In this document: positions 49,834 through 57,942 of the stretch, one piece after another
Layout of the letters: the number at the start of each line of letters is the position of its first letter
Numbering within the stretch: the first letter of the stretch is position 1
Source: Streptomyces sp. CMB-StM0423
Lineage (GTDB): Bacteria; Actinomycetota; Actinomycetes; Streptomycetales; Streptomycetaceae
Assembly: GCF_002847285.1 (NCBI RefSeq)
Contig: NZ_CP025407.1
Coordinates: forward strand, 7,257,001-7,321,000
DNA length: 64,000 nt
Reading direction: 5' to 3'
Position numbers and translations under genes: made by a program
The notes under the pieces: model-generated
What the model saw: only the letters and a program-made list of their open reading frames with translations
What the model was told of the DNA's origin: nothing
The model's database searches: none

Positions 49834-50849
49834 CCGTCGTGAAAGACGAACCCGTCGCCGTGGCGTACGGCCCGGAAGAGCCCGCGGGCTCCGGGCGCGG
49901 CGAGCGGCTGAGCGCGCTCGCGCAGCAGCACGGCGCGCTGGTCGCGCTCATCGCCATCGCCGCCGTCGCCTCGCTGTCCTTCGACTCCTTCGCCACCACC
50001 GGCAACATCGAGAACATGGCGGTCTCCTCCGCCTTCCTCGCCATCGTCGCCCTCGGCATGACCTTCGTCATCATCACCGGCGGCATCGACCTGTCCGTCG
50101 GCTCGGTCTTCGTGCTGGGCGGCGTGCTCGCCGCCTGGGGCTCACGCCACGGCACCCTGGTCGCGCTTCTGCTGCCACTCGCCGTCTGCGGACTCTTCGG
50201 CCTGGTCAACGGGTTGCTCATCGCCCGGCTCCGGCTCGCGCCCTTCATCGTCACGCTGGCCGCCATGCTCGGCGCCCGCGGCGTGATGCTGTCGATCACC
50301 GACGAGGGCGCCGACACCTACCTCGTCGCCGAGGGCTCGTTCTTCGCCGACCTCGGCCAGGGCAAGCTGCTCGGTATCGGCGTGCCGGTGTGGATCACCG
50401 CCGCGCTCTTCGTCGCCGGCGGCGTCCTGCTCCGCCGCACCCGCTTCGGCCAGCACGTCTACGCCGTCGGCGGCAACGAGGACGCCGCCGCGCTGATGGG
50501 CGCGCCCGTGGCCCGTACCAAGACGCTGGTCTACACCCTCAACGGGCTGCTCGCCGGCTTCGCCGGCGCGCTCAACGCCGCCTGGCTCGACTCCGGCGTG
50601 ACCATCCTCGGCTACGGCATGGAGCTGGAGGCGATCGCCGCGGTCGTCATCGGCGGCACGCTGCTCTCCGGCGGCATGGGCTTCGTCGGCGGCTCGCTCG
50701 TCGGCGTGCTGCTGCTGAAGGTGATCCAGAACGTCATCAACCAGATCGGCTCGCTCGACTCCGCCTACCAGCAGGTCGTCAGCGGCGGCTTCCTGGTGGT
50801 CGTCGTCATCGCGCAGACCTGGCTCGCCCGGCGCCGCCGGGCCCCCTGA
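49830..50849 (+). CDS. Sugar ABC transporter permease, YjfF-like
   Basis: A 339-residue BPD_transp_2 permease, second membrane subunit of the CUT2 importer. The core reads MTFVIITGGIDLSVGSVFVL, APFIVTLAAMLGARGVML, TRFGQHVYAVGGNEDAAALM, and GMELEAIAAVVIGGTLLSGGMG, as in E. coli YjfF. The hydrophilic N-terminus is short (about 25 residues). It starts at GTG 49830 within the second 27-bp repeat. In E. coli, YtfQRT-YjfF is the high-affinity galactofuranose importer; the four genes here have the same composition and order. Confidence 0.92.
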   Translation: MTVVKDEPVAVAYGPEEPAGSGRGERLSALAQQHGALVALIAIAAVASLSFDSFATTGNIENMAVSSAFLAIVALGMTFVIITGGIDLSVGSVFVLGGVLAAWGSRHGTLVALLLPLAVCGLFGLVNGLLIARLRLAPFIVTLAAMLGARGVMLSITDEGADTYLVAEGSFFADLGQGKLLGIGVPVWITAALFVAGGVLLRRTRFGQHVYAVGGNEDAAALMGAPVARTKTLVYTLNGLLAGFAGALNAAWLDSGVTILGYGMELEAIAAVVIGGTLLSGGMGFVGGSLVGVLLLKVIQNVINQIGSLDSAYQQVVSGGFLVVVVIAQTWLARRRRAP

Positions 50850-50895
50850 CCGGCCGCGGGGCAACCGGGCGGGTTGGCCCGGCGGCCGTACGGCG

Positions 50896-50926
50896 GCCGG
50901 CCGCGGCCCCGAGCCGTGGCCGGCCG
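50896..50926 (+). terminator. Hairpin terminator of the furanose ABC operon
   Basis: GGCCGGCCGCGGC (50896-50908) and GCCGTGGCCGGCC (50914-50926) pair over 13 positions with one G-U, loop CCCGA, 46 bp after the YjfF-like stop. Confidence 0.7.
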
Positions 50927-50932
50927 TCGACA

Positions 50933-50948
50933 TCGGTCTGGACCAGTG
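50933..50948. promoter_or_regulatory. DasR-like (dre) site upstream of the amidase gene
   Basis: ATCGGTCTGGACCAGT agrees at 13 of 16 positions with the dre consensus I recall for the GlcNAc-responsive regulator DasR (ACTGGTCTAGACCAGT) and keeps the GGTC/GACC core. It lies 141 bp upstream of a peptidoglycan amidase, a process that releases aminosugars. Confidence 0.45.
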
Positions 50949-51007
50949 CCGCCGCGCAGTTGGGCGGCAGCCGGGCTGACGTGCAACTTTCGTGCCCCTG
51001 GGAGGGA

Positions 51008-51043
51008 TTGACGGGTACGTGACCGAGTCGGTACCCCTGATAC
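51008..51043 (+). promoter_or_regulatory. Candidate amidase promoter with GGGTAC/GTACCC dyad
   Basis: TTGACG (51008-51013) is a plausible -35. It overlaps a dyad GGGTAC (51013-51018), 12 bp, GTACCC (51031-51036). No good -10 occurs at 17 bp; GATACG (51038-51043) is farther. The assignment is tentative. Confidence 0.3.
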
Positions 51044-51088
51044 GCACCGCACGCGCACGTCCTCGTCCCGACCCCCTGAGGAGTCCCG

Positions 51089-53077
51089 TTGCCTCCCACC
51101 CCAGCCACCCGCCTGCGTGTGAACCTGCGAAGAGGACCCTGGGCGACGGCCGCCGTCGCCGCCGGCCTGCTGCTGCCGCTGACCTCGGCGTCCCTCCCGG
51201 CCGCCGCCGGCGGCGAGGATGCGGCGGCGCCCGCGACCCGGCAGGCGGCGTACGCCGCGGCGGCCGGCGAGTACGGTGTGCCGGAGAGCGTGCTGCTCGG
51301 CGTGTCGTACCTGGAGTCCCGCTGGGACACCCACGCCGGCGAGCCGAGCACCGACGCCGGCTTCGGCCCGATGCACCTGACCGACGGGCCCACCGTGCTC
51401 GCCGAGGACCACCACGGCGGCACCGCGGAGGACCCCCGCGGCGACACCGAACGGCCCGTCGGCGACGAGACGTTCGGCCCCGCGCTCACCACGCTGTACG
51501 CGGCCGCCGAGCTGACCGGCACCGACGCGGCGACACTGCGCGCGAAGCCGGCGGAGAACATCGCCGGCGGCGCCGCGCTGCTGGCCGCGTACCAGGAGGA
51601 CCTGGGCGCTCCGGCCTCGGCCGACCCGGCCGACTGGTACGGCGCGGTGGCGAAGTACGCGGGCGCCGCGTACGAGCAGGACGCGGCGACGTTCGCCGAC
51701 GAGGTGTACGCGACCATCCGCGACGGCGCCGCCCGCACCACCGACGACGGCCACGCCGTCCGGCTCGCGGGCGACCCGTCCGTGGCGCCGCAGCAGCGGT
51801 GGCTCGGCGAACTCGGCCTGCCGCGGCTGGCGGACGAGGAAGTGGAGTGCCCCGACCGGCTCGGCTGCGAGTGGATCCCGGCGACGTACCGCCAGACCAA
51901 CCCGGACAACATCCAGGCGTACGTCAACCACGACAAGGCGAACCGGCCGCGCGACCAGAAGATCGAGTACATCGTCATCCACGACACCGAGGGCCGCTAT
52001 CCCGGTGTCATCAACCTGGTCCAGGACCCCAAGCGCGCGGCGAGCTGGCAGTACACGCTGCGCAGCTCCGACGGCCACGTCGCCCAGCACGTCAAGCACA
52101 AGGACGTCGCCTGGCAGGCGGGCAACTGGAACATCAACGCCAAGTCCATCGGCCTGGAGCACGAGGGCTTCGCCAAGGACCAGGGCACCTGGTACACCGA
52201 GGCGATGATGCGCAGCTCGGCGACGCTGGTGCGCTACCTGGCGGCCAAGTACGACATCCCGCTGGACCGCACGCACATCATCGGCCACGACAACGTGCCC
52301 GGCACCACCACGCCGAACATCGCCGGCATGCACTGGGACCCGGGCCCGTACTGGGACTGGGAGCGGTACTTCGAGCTGCTGCAGGCCCCGCTGCGCAGCC
52401 CGGGCGGGTTCTCGAAGTCGATGGTGATGATCAAGCCGGACTTCGCGGAGAACAAGCCGCAGTTCACCGGCTGCAGCTACGAGGAGGGCTCCGACCCGAA
52501 GGAGCCGTGCCCGCTCGCGCCCTCGTCGTCGGTGATCCTGCACTCGCAGCCCGACGCGGACTCCCCGCTGCTGGCGGACACCGGTCTCCACCCCGACGGC
52601 CGGGCGTCCGACATGCACGTCTCGGACATCGGCAGCCGGGCCTCGGCCGGGCAGATGTACGCGGTGGCCGGGCGCCAGGGCGACTGGGTGGCGATCTGGT
52701 ACCACGGCCTGAAGGGCTGGTTCCACAATCCGGCGGGCGCGCGGGTCGCGGACTACACCGCGGGGAAGATCGTCACGCCCAAGCCGGGCAAGGAGTCGGT
52801 GCCGGTCTACGGCCGGGCGTACCCGGAACAGGCGGCGTACCCGCCGGAGATCCCGTACCAGCCGATCTCGGCGCACCCGTACGAGTTCAAGGCCGGCCAG
52901 GCGTACTCCTACGGCGGCACGGTCCCCGGCGAGTACTACCGCGCCGTGTCCTTCGACGGCTCCGCGCCCGGCGACCGCACGGTGGTGCGCGGCAAGACGA
53001 AGTACCACATCATCCAGATCGGGCACCGCATCGGCTTCGTCAATGCCGATGACGTGACCGTGCGCCGGGTCCTCTGA
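51089..53077 (+). CDS. Secreted N-acetylmuramoyl-L-alanine amidase with SLT-like N-terminal domain
   Basis: An exported 662-residue cell-wall hydrolase. TTG start at 51089, 5 bp after GAGGAG; signal peptide WATAAVAAGLLLPLTSASLPAAA. Residues 50-210 resemble a lysozyme-like transglycosylase fold (YGVPESVLLGVSYLESRW, GFGPMHLTDG, with Glu in the catalytic position). Residues 290-440 are an Amidase_2/PGRP domain with the zinc His motif IEYIVIHDTEGRYPG, NAKSIGLEHEG and IIGHDNVPG, and a HWDPGPYWDW end. The C-terminal 200 residues hold two SH3-like segments (VILHSQPDADSPLL; VPVYGRAYPE). It should cut the stem peptide from muramic acid and perhaps also the glycan. It is convergent with an LCP gene. 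Confidence 0.85.
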   Translation: MPPTPATRLRVNLRRGPWATAAVAAGLLLPLTSASLPAAAGGEDAAAPATRQAAYAAAAGEYGVPESVLLGVSYLESRWDTHAGEPSTDAGFGPMHLTDGPTVLAEDHHGGTAEDPRGDTERPVGDETFGPALTTLYAAAELTGTDAATLRAKPAENIAGGAALLAAYQEDLGAPASADPADWYGAVAKYAGAAYEQDAATFADEVYATIRDGAARTTDDGHAVRLAGDPSVAPQQRWLGELGLPRLADEEVECPDRLGCEWIPATYRQTNPDNIQAYVNHDKANRPRDQKIEYIVIHDTEGRYPGVINLVQDPKRAASWQYTLRSSDGHVAQHVKHKDVAWQAGNWNINAKSIGLEHEGFAKDQGTWYTEAMMRSSATLVRYLAAKYDIPLDRTHIIGHDNVPGTTTPNIAGMHWDPGPYWDWERYFELLQAPLRSPGGFSKSMVMIKPDFAENKPQFTGCSYEEGSDPKEPCPLAPSSSVILHSQPDADSPLLADTGLHPDGRASDMHVSDIGSRASAGQMYAVAGRQGDWVAIWYHGLKGWFHNPAGARVADYTAGKIVTPKPGKESVPVYGRAYPEQAAYPPEIPYQPISAHPYEFKAGQAYSYGGTVPGEYYRAVSFDGSAPGDRTVVRGKTKYHIIQIGHRIGFVNADDVTVRRVL

Positions 53078-53090
53078 CCCGTCGCGCACC

Positions 53091-53124
53091 GCGGCGCCGC
53101 CGGTCCCATGCCCGGCGGCGCCGC
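53091..53124. terminator. Bidirectional hairpin terminator
   Basis: GCGGCGCCGCCGG (53091-53103) pairs perfectly with CCGGCGGCGCCGC (53112-53124). It lies between the convergent amidase and LCP genes and can serve both. Confidence 0.8.
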
Positions 53125-53170
53125 TCGCGTGCGCGCCCCGGTATCCCGTGCGCCCTGCGCGCCCCGTGCG

Positions 53171-54181
53171 TCAGTCGCAGCCCATCCGGTCGCCGAGGGC
53201 GACCCGGCCCGTCCAGTCGAAGCCGCCGCGCGGGCCGCGCTCGTCGCCGGGTGCCAGCCTGCGGTCCGCGGCCAGCCGCCGGAACATGGTGCGGGCCCGC
53301 GCCTCGTTCCACTGCACCGCCGAGCCCCACTCGCCCGCCGGGTGGCTGATGCTCGCCAGCGGTACGGTCGCGAACTCCACGTTCCGCAGCCGCAGATGCC
53401 GCGCCCGCCAGCCCAGCGCCAGCATGTCGGCCACGCTGGTGCGGGGGCCGGGGCGCAGCCCGCGGGCGACCTCGCCGACGAGCGCGTCCAGCTCCGGCGG
53501 ATCCGGCAGGGTGCCCGCGGCCAGATGCCGCCCGGCGATGCCGGCGACCAGCCGCTGCTGGCGGCGCACCCGGTCGATGTCGCCGTGCCCGCGGTGCCGG
53601 GTGCGGACGTACTGCAACGACCCGACGCCGTCGAGGTGGTGCTTCCCGGGCTTGAGGTCGATGCCCGAGTTCTCGTCGTGCATCGGCTCCTTCGTGCACA
53701 CCGGTGCGCCGCCGAGTGCGTCGACCGCCTGTACGAAACCCTTGAAGCGCGCCTGCAGATAGTGGTCGATGTCCAGCCCGGTGGCGCGCTCCACGGTGCG
53801 CGTCAGCAGTTCCGGACCGCCGTGCTGCAAGGCGGCGTTGATCTTGCCGGAGTGGGCGGTGGGTCCCGCGCCGTCGGCGTGCGGCGCGAACGGCACGTAC
53901 GAGTCGCGGGGGAGGCTGACGACGCTTGCGCGCCGGCCGTCGGCGGACAGGTGCACGACCATGACGACGTCGGCGCATCGGCAGGCCGCGCCGCCCGCGT
54001 GCCACCGGCTCTTCTCCTCCTTGGTCAGCCCGGCGCGCGAGTCGCTGCCGACGACCAGGACGTTGGTGCCCGTGCCGCCCGGCGCGGGCGCGGCGGCGAG
54101 CGCCCAGCCGTAGCCGGAGCCGGCGAGCACGGCCAGGCAGGCGCCGCCGGCGAGGGTGCGGGACAGCGGGGGGAGCGCCAT
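53171..54181 (-). CDS. LytR-CpsA-Psr (LCP) family cell-wall glycopolymer transferase
   Basis: A 336-residue membrane-anchored extracytoplasmic enzyme: one N-terminal helix (GGACLAVLAGSGYGWALAAA), then the LCP domain with NVLVVGSDSRAGL, the Arg/Asp pair in the CRCADVVMVVHL region, SVVSLPRDSYVP, KINAALQHGGPELLTRTVE, TGLDIDHYLQARFKGFVQAVDALGG, and YVRTRHRGHGDIDRVRRQQR. LCP proteins ligate teichoic acids or other glycopolymers from polyprenyl carriers to peptidoglycan. A Cys pair (ACRC) near residue 70 is unusual. The ATG at 54181 follows GGAAGGA. It is convergent with the amidase, consistent with a small cell-wall neighbourhood. Confidence 0.92.
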   Translation of the reverse strand: MALPPLSRTLAGGACLAVLAGSGYGWALAAAPAPGGTGTNVLVVGSDSRAGLTKEEKSRWHAGGAACRCADVVMVVHLSADGRRASVVSLPRDSYVPFAPHADGAGPTAHSGKINAALQHGGPELLTRTVERATGLDIDHYLQARFKGFVQAVDALGGAPVCTKEPMHDENSGIDLKPGKHHLDGVGSLQYVRTRHRGHGDIDRVRRQQRLVAGIAGRHLAAGTLPDPPELDALVGEVARGLRPGPRTSVADMLALGWRARHLRLRNVEFATVPLASISHPAGEWGSAVQWNEARARTMFRRLAADRRLAPGDERGPRGGFDWTGRVALGDRMGCD

Positions 54182-54374
54182 GGGGGTCCTTCCCGGTCGG
54201 GAACGGGACACCGGATGCTACGGGGAGGAATGCCCCGGAATATCCCTCAAGGCCGTCGTGTCCCGCCCCGGGCCACCCGGTCGACGCAAGGGACCGGGGC
54301 CGCTCCGCCCGGCGCTCGGCGGCTGACCTCGGCGGATCGTGCGCAAGTCGGGTGCCCGCGGAGTGGACTCCTCA

Positions 54375-54421
54375 TTGCGCCATACGCCGATCATGGGTTC
54401 TAATTGCGAACTGTTCGCAAT
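54375..54421 (+). promoter_or_regulatory. Nickel operon promoter with Nur box
   Basis: -35 TTGCGC (54375-54380), 17 bp, -10 TTCTAA (54398-54403), overlapped by the perfect palindrome ATTGCGAAC-T-GTTCGCAAT (54403-54421). The inner TTGCGA, 5 bp, TCGCAA fits the Nur (Fur-family nickel uptake regulator) consensus tTGCaa-N5-ttGCAA of S. coelicolor in spacing and invariant bases. Its position over the start site implies repression by nickel-bound Nur. Confidence 0.75.
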
Positions 54422-54450
54422 AACGGTCGGCCTTCAACAGGGGAGTGGGC

Positions 54451-56055
54451 ATGTCAGTCCGCGGCATACGCGCAGCGGTCTCGGTCACGGCGACGGCGGC
54501 GGTGCTCGCGGGGGCCGCCGCCTGCTCGAACCCGGACGCCGACGACGACTCCGGCGGCTCCGGCGGGAACGGCACCACCGCCGTCATCGGCGTTGCCAAC
54601 GAGCCCGACACCCTCAGCCCGCTCCTCGGCTACGGCAAGGACGGCAACTCCAAGCTCTTCGACGGCCTCCTCGCCCGCGACGGCGACATGGAGCTGAAGC
54701 CCGCCCTCGCCCGCGCGCTGCCCGAGATCACCGACGGCGGCACCACGTACACGTACGAGCTGCGCGACGACGTGACGTTCAGCGACGGCGAGCCCTTCAC
54801 CGCCGCCGACGTCGTCTTCACCTACGAGACCATCCTCGACCCCGGCACCAACAACGCCTCCAAGGGCGACCTGGAAGCCGTCGAGAGCGTCGAGGCCAAG
54901 GGGGACGACACCGTCGTCTTCACCCTGGAGTACCCCTACGCGCCCTTCGCCGAGCGCACGGTGCTGCCCATCGCGCCCGAGCACGTCGCCGGCAAGGGCG
55001 ACGTCAACACCGGCGCGTTCAACACCGAGCCCATCGGCACCGGACCGTACGTGCTGGACAACTGGCGCAAGGGCGAGAAGCTCACCTTCTCCGCCAACCC
55101 CGGCTACTGGGGCGGCAAGCCGAAGGTGAGGAAGCTGACCATGGCGATCATCGCCGACGACGACATCCGCGCCACCCGGCTGCGCTCCGGCGACCTCGAC
55201 GGCGCCATCCTGCCGCCGAACCTCGCCAAGACCTTCGCCGAGGACGACGACAAGCAGACGCTGGCCGCCACCACCGCCGACCACCGCGCCGTCACGCTGC
55301 CCACGGACAACCCCGTCACCGGCGACGTCGCCATCCGCCGCGCGCTCGACGTGGCCGTCGACCGCGGCGCGATGGTCGACAAGCTGCTGGAGGGCCGGGG
55401 CAAGGCCGCGTACGGGCCGGTGCCCACCGACAGCGAGTGGTTCGCCAAGGGCACCGAGCGCCCGTACGACACCGAGCTGGCCGGGAAGATCCTCGACGAC
55501 GCCGGCTGGCGCGCGGAGGACGGCGGCATCCGCGAGAAGGACGGGCAGCGCGCCTCGTTCACCCTCTACTACCCCTCCGGCGACAAGCTCCGCCAGGAGC
55601 ACGCCCTCGCCTTCGCCGGCGACGCCAAGAAGGTCGGCATCGAGGCCAGGGTGGAGAGCGGCACGTGGGAGGTCATCGAGCCGCGGATGGGCGAGGACGC
55701 CGTGCTCGCCGGCGGCGGCAGCCCCGCCGACCCCGACTTCGACCTCTACCCGATGCTCTACTCCGAGCTGGCCGGCCAGGGCTTCAACAACATGGCCTCG
55801 TACGAGAACCCGGACGTCGACACCGCCCTCGTCGAGGGCCGGGAGAGCGGCGACAAGGCGGAGCGCAAGCGGGCGTACGACAAGGTGCAGCAGGAACTCA
55901 CCGAGAACCCGGGCTACGTCTTCCTCACCCACATCGACCACATCTACGTCGTCGCCGACACCTGGCGCGGCCTGACCACCCAGGTCGAGCCGCACGAGCA
56001 CGGCTTCGGCAGCGGGCCCTGGTGGAACGTCGAGAGCTGGCAGCCCGCGTCGTGA
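54451..56055 (+). CDS. nikA: Nickel/peptide ABC transporter substrate-binding lipoprotein
   Basis: A 534-residue family 5 binding lipoprotein. Lipobox ending AGAAAC, then an acidic Gly-rich linker. The SBP_bac_5 fold is clear: GVANEPDTLSPLLGYGKDG, YELRDDVTFSDGEPFTAADVVF (the family signature), PIGTGPYVLDNWRKGEKL and NPGYWGG. On family alone the ligand could be peptide or metal. The Nur box directly upstream and the operon layout match nikABCDE of Streptomyces, so nickel uptake is favoured. The ATG at 54451 follows AGGGGAG. Its stop overlaps the GTG of the next gene. Confidence 0.85.
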   Translation: MSVRGIRAAVSVTATAAVLAGAAACSNPDADDDSGGSGGNGTTAVIGVANEPDTLSPLLGYGKDGNSKLFDGLLARDGDMELKPALARALPEITDGGTTYTYELRDDVTFSDGEPFTAADVVFTYETILDPGTNNASKGDLEAVESVEAKGDDTVVFTLEYPYAPFAERTVLPIAPEHVAGKGDVNTGAFNTEPIGTGPYVLDNWRKGEKLTFSANPGYWGGKPKVRKLTMAIIADDDIRATRLRSGDLDGAILPPNLAKTFAEDDDKQTLAATTADHRAVTLPTDNPVTGDVAIRRALDVAVDRGAMVDKLLEGRGKAAYGPVPTDSEWFAKGTERPYDTELAGKILDDAGWRAEDGGIREKDGQRASFTLYYPSGDKLRQEHALAFAGDAKKVGIEARVESGTWEVIEPRMGEDAVLAGGGSPADPDFDLYPMLYSELAGQGFNNMASYENPDVDTALVEGRESGDKAERKRAYDKVQQELTENPGYVFLTHIDHIYVVADTWRGLTTQVEPHEHGFGSGPWWNVESWQPAS

Positions 56056-57041
56056 CCGGGCTGCCGCTGGCCCCGATGGCGCGGATGGCCGGGCGGCGGC
56101 TGCTGTACGCCGTCCCCGTCCTGCTGGCCGTCACCTTCGGGGTGTTCGCCATCGCCGCCGCCTCGCCGTTCGACCCGGTGAAGGCGTACGCGGGCACCGC
56201 CGGGTTCAGCGCCTCCGGGGAGGCGCTGGACCAGCTCCGCGACAGCCTCGGCGCCGACGACCCGTTCGTCACCCGCTGGTGGGACTGGCTCTCCGCCGTC
56301 GTCACCGGCGACCTCGGCCAGTCGACCAGCATGCGCCAGCCGGTCGCCGACGTCATCGGCGAGCGCATCGGCTGGACGGTGCTGCTGTGCGCGGTCGCGT
56401 TCGCCGTCGCCATCGTCGTCGGCACGCTGCTCGGCGCGCTCGCCGCGCGCCGCCGCGGCGGGCTGCTCGACCGGGCCGTCACCTCCGTCGCGTACGCCAT
56501 GGAGGCGGCACCGCCGTTCTGGCTCGGGCTGCTCGCCGTCTGGCTCTTCGCGCTCCAGCTCGACGCGCTGCCGGCCGGCGGACTCACCGACACCGGCACG
56601 GACGCCGTCACCTTCGGGCAGGTCGCCGAGCACGTGCTGCTGCCCGCGTCGGTGCTCGCCGTCTCGCAGATGCCGTGGTTCGTCCTCTACGTCCGCCAGG
56701 GCGTCGGCGACGCGCTGGACGAGGACCCGGTGCGCGGCGCCCGCTCCCGCGGCCTCGCCGAGCGCACGGTGCTGCTGGGGCATGCGCTGCGCTCCGGGCT
56801 GCTGCCCGTGCTCACCCTGATCGGCACCCGGGTGCCGGAGCTGATCACCGGCGCGCTGCTCATCGAGACCGTCTTCAGTTGGCCGGGCATCGCCGCGGCC
56901 ACCGTCGAGGCCGCCACCTCCGTCGACTTCCCGCTGCTCGCCGCGCTGACCGTGCTGGCGACGGCGGCGGTGCTGCTCGGCAACCTGCTGTCCGACCTGT
57001 TGTACGGGCTCGCCGACCCGAGAGTGGGCTTCGATGGCTGA
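56052..57041 (+). CDS. nikB: Nickel-type ABC transporter permease
   Basis: A 329-residue permease of the DppB/NikB class. An N-terminal helix (GRRLLYAVPVLLAVTFGVFAI) is followed by the periplasmic loop and five helices; the EAA-like loop is AGIAAATVEAATSVDFPL preceded by LITGALLIETVFSWPG, the typical DppB ending. GTG at 56052 overlaps the nikA stop (GTGA), and its own stop overlaps the nikC start by 8 bp. The nickel assignment rests on the Nur box at the operon promoter. Confidence 0.85.
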   Translation: MTGLPLAPMARMAGRRLLYAVPVLLAVTFGVFAIAAASPFDPVKAYAGTAGFSASGEALDQLRDSLGADDPFVTRWWDWLSAVVTGDLGQSTSMRQPVADVIGERIGWTVLLCAVAFAVAIVVGTLLGALAARRRGGLLDRAVTSVAYAMEAAPPFWLGLLAVWLFALQLDALPAGGLTDTGTDAVTFGQVAEHVLLPASVLAVSQMPWFVLYVRQGVGDALDEDPVRGARSRGLAERTVLLGHALRSGLLPVLTLIGTRVPELITGALLIETVFSWPGIAAATVEAATSVDFPLLAALTVLATAAVLLGNLLSDLLYGLADPRVGFDG

Positions 57042-57942
57042 GGCAGTACGGAAGCCGGGCGCGCCCGCCGCGCCGCCGGGCGCGACCCGCTGGCGCACCC
57101 GCGGCACCGGCCGCAAGTCGGTGCGTACGCTGCGCGTCCGCACCTCCGCCGCGGTCGTCGCGCTCGCCGTCCTCGCGGTGCTCGTCGTACCGCCGCTGGT
57201 CCAACTCGACCAGCAGGCCGTCGACATCGGCAACAAGCTCGCCGCACCGTCCCTCTCCCACCCCTTCGGCACCGACGACGTCGGCCGCGACGTGCTGCTG
57301 CGCTGCGTCTACGGACTGCGCGTCTCGCTGCTCGTCGGGGTGGTCGCCGCGCTCGTCGCCACCGTCGTCGGCACCGCCGTCGGGGCGCTGGCCGGCGCGC
57401 TCGGCGGGCACGTCGACCGGGCCGTGATGCGGCTCGTGGACGTCTTCGCCTCCGTACCGCACCTGCTGCTCGGCATCTTCATCGTCGCCCTCTTCCAGCC
57501 CGGGGTGTGGCCGGTCGTCGCCTCCGTGGGACTGACGCACTGGGTGTCGACCTGCCGCATCGTGCGCGCCGAGGTGCTGTCGCTGCGCGGCCGGCCGTTC
57601 GTGGACGCGGCCGTCTCCGGCGGCGCCTCGCGCACCCGGGTCGCGATCCGCCACCTCGTGCCCGGGGTGCTGCCGCAGGCGGGGCTCGCGGCGGTGCTGA
57701 TGGTGCCGCACGCCATCTGGCACGAGTCGGCGCTGTCGTTCCTCGGCCTCGGGCTGCCGCCGCACCAGGCCAGCCTGGGCGCGATGGTCCAGGGCGCGCG
57801 CGGATCGCTGCTGGCGGGGGACTGGTGGCCGACGCTCTTCCCCGGCCTGTTCATCATCATCCCGACCCTCGCCGTCGCCGGCCTGGCCGGCGCGTGGCGG
57901 GAGCGGCTGAACCCGCGCCGCCGATCGGAGCTGACGCTGTGA
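57034..57942 (+). CDS. nikC: Nickel-type ABC transporter permease
   Basis: A 302-residue permease of the DppC/NikC class. The OppC_N helix is VVALAVLAVLVVPPLV, then HPFGTDDVGRDVLLRCVYGLRVSLLVGVVA, the diagnostic DppC block, DVFASVPHLLLGIFIVALF, and the EAA loop VDAAVSGGASRTRVAIRHLVPGVLP. It forms the membrane channel with the preceding NikB-type protein. ATG at 57034 lies inside the end of nikB; the GTG of nikD overlaps its stop. Confidence 0.87.
   Translation: MAEAVRKPGAPAAPPGATRWRTRGTGRKSVRTLRVRTSAAVVALAVLAVLVVPPLVQLDQQAVDIGNKLAAPSLSHPFGTDDVGRDVLLRCVYGLRVSLLVGVVAALVATVVGTAVGALAGALGGHVDRAVMRLVDVFASVPHLLLGIFIVALFQPGVWPVVASVGLTHWVSTCRIVRAEVLSLRGRPFVDAAVSGGASRTRVAIRHLVPGVLPQAGLAAVLMVPHAIWHESALSFLGLGLPPHQASLGAMVQGARGSLLAGDWWPTLFPGLFIIIPTLAVAGLAGAWRERLNPRRRSELTL

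Noticed and set aside
50850..51088. A c-di-AMP (ydaO-type) riboswitch in front of the cell-wall hydrolase
   Set aside because: Streptomyces wall-hydrolase genes often carry one, but I found none of its conserved segments in these 239 bp.
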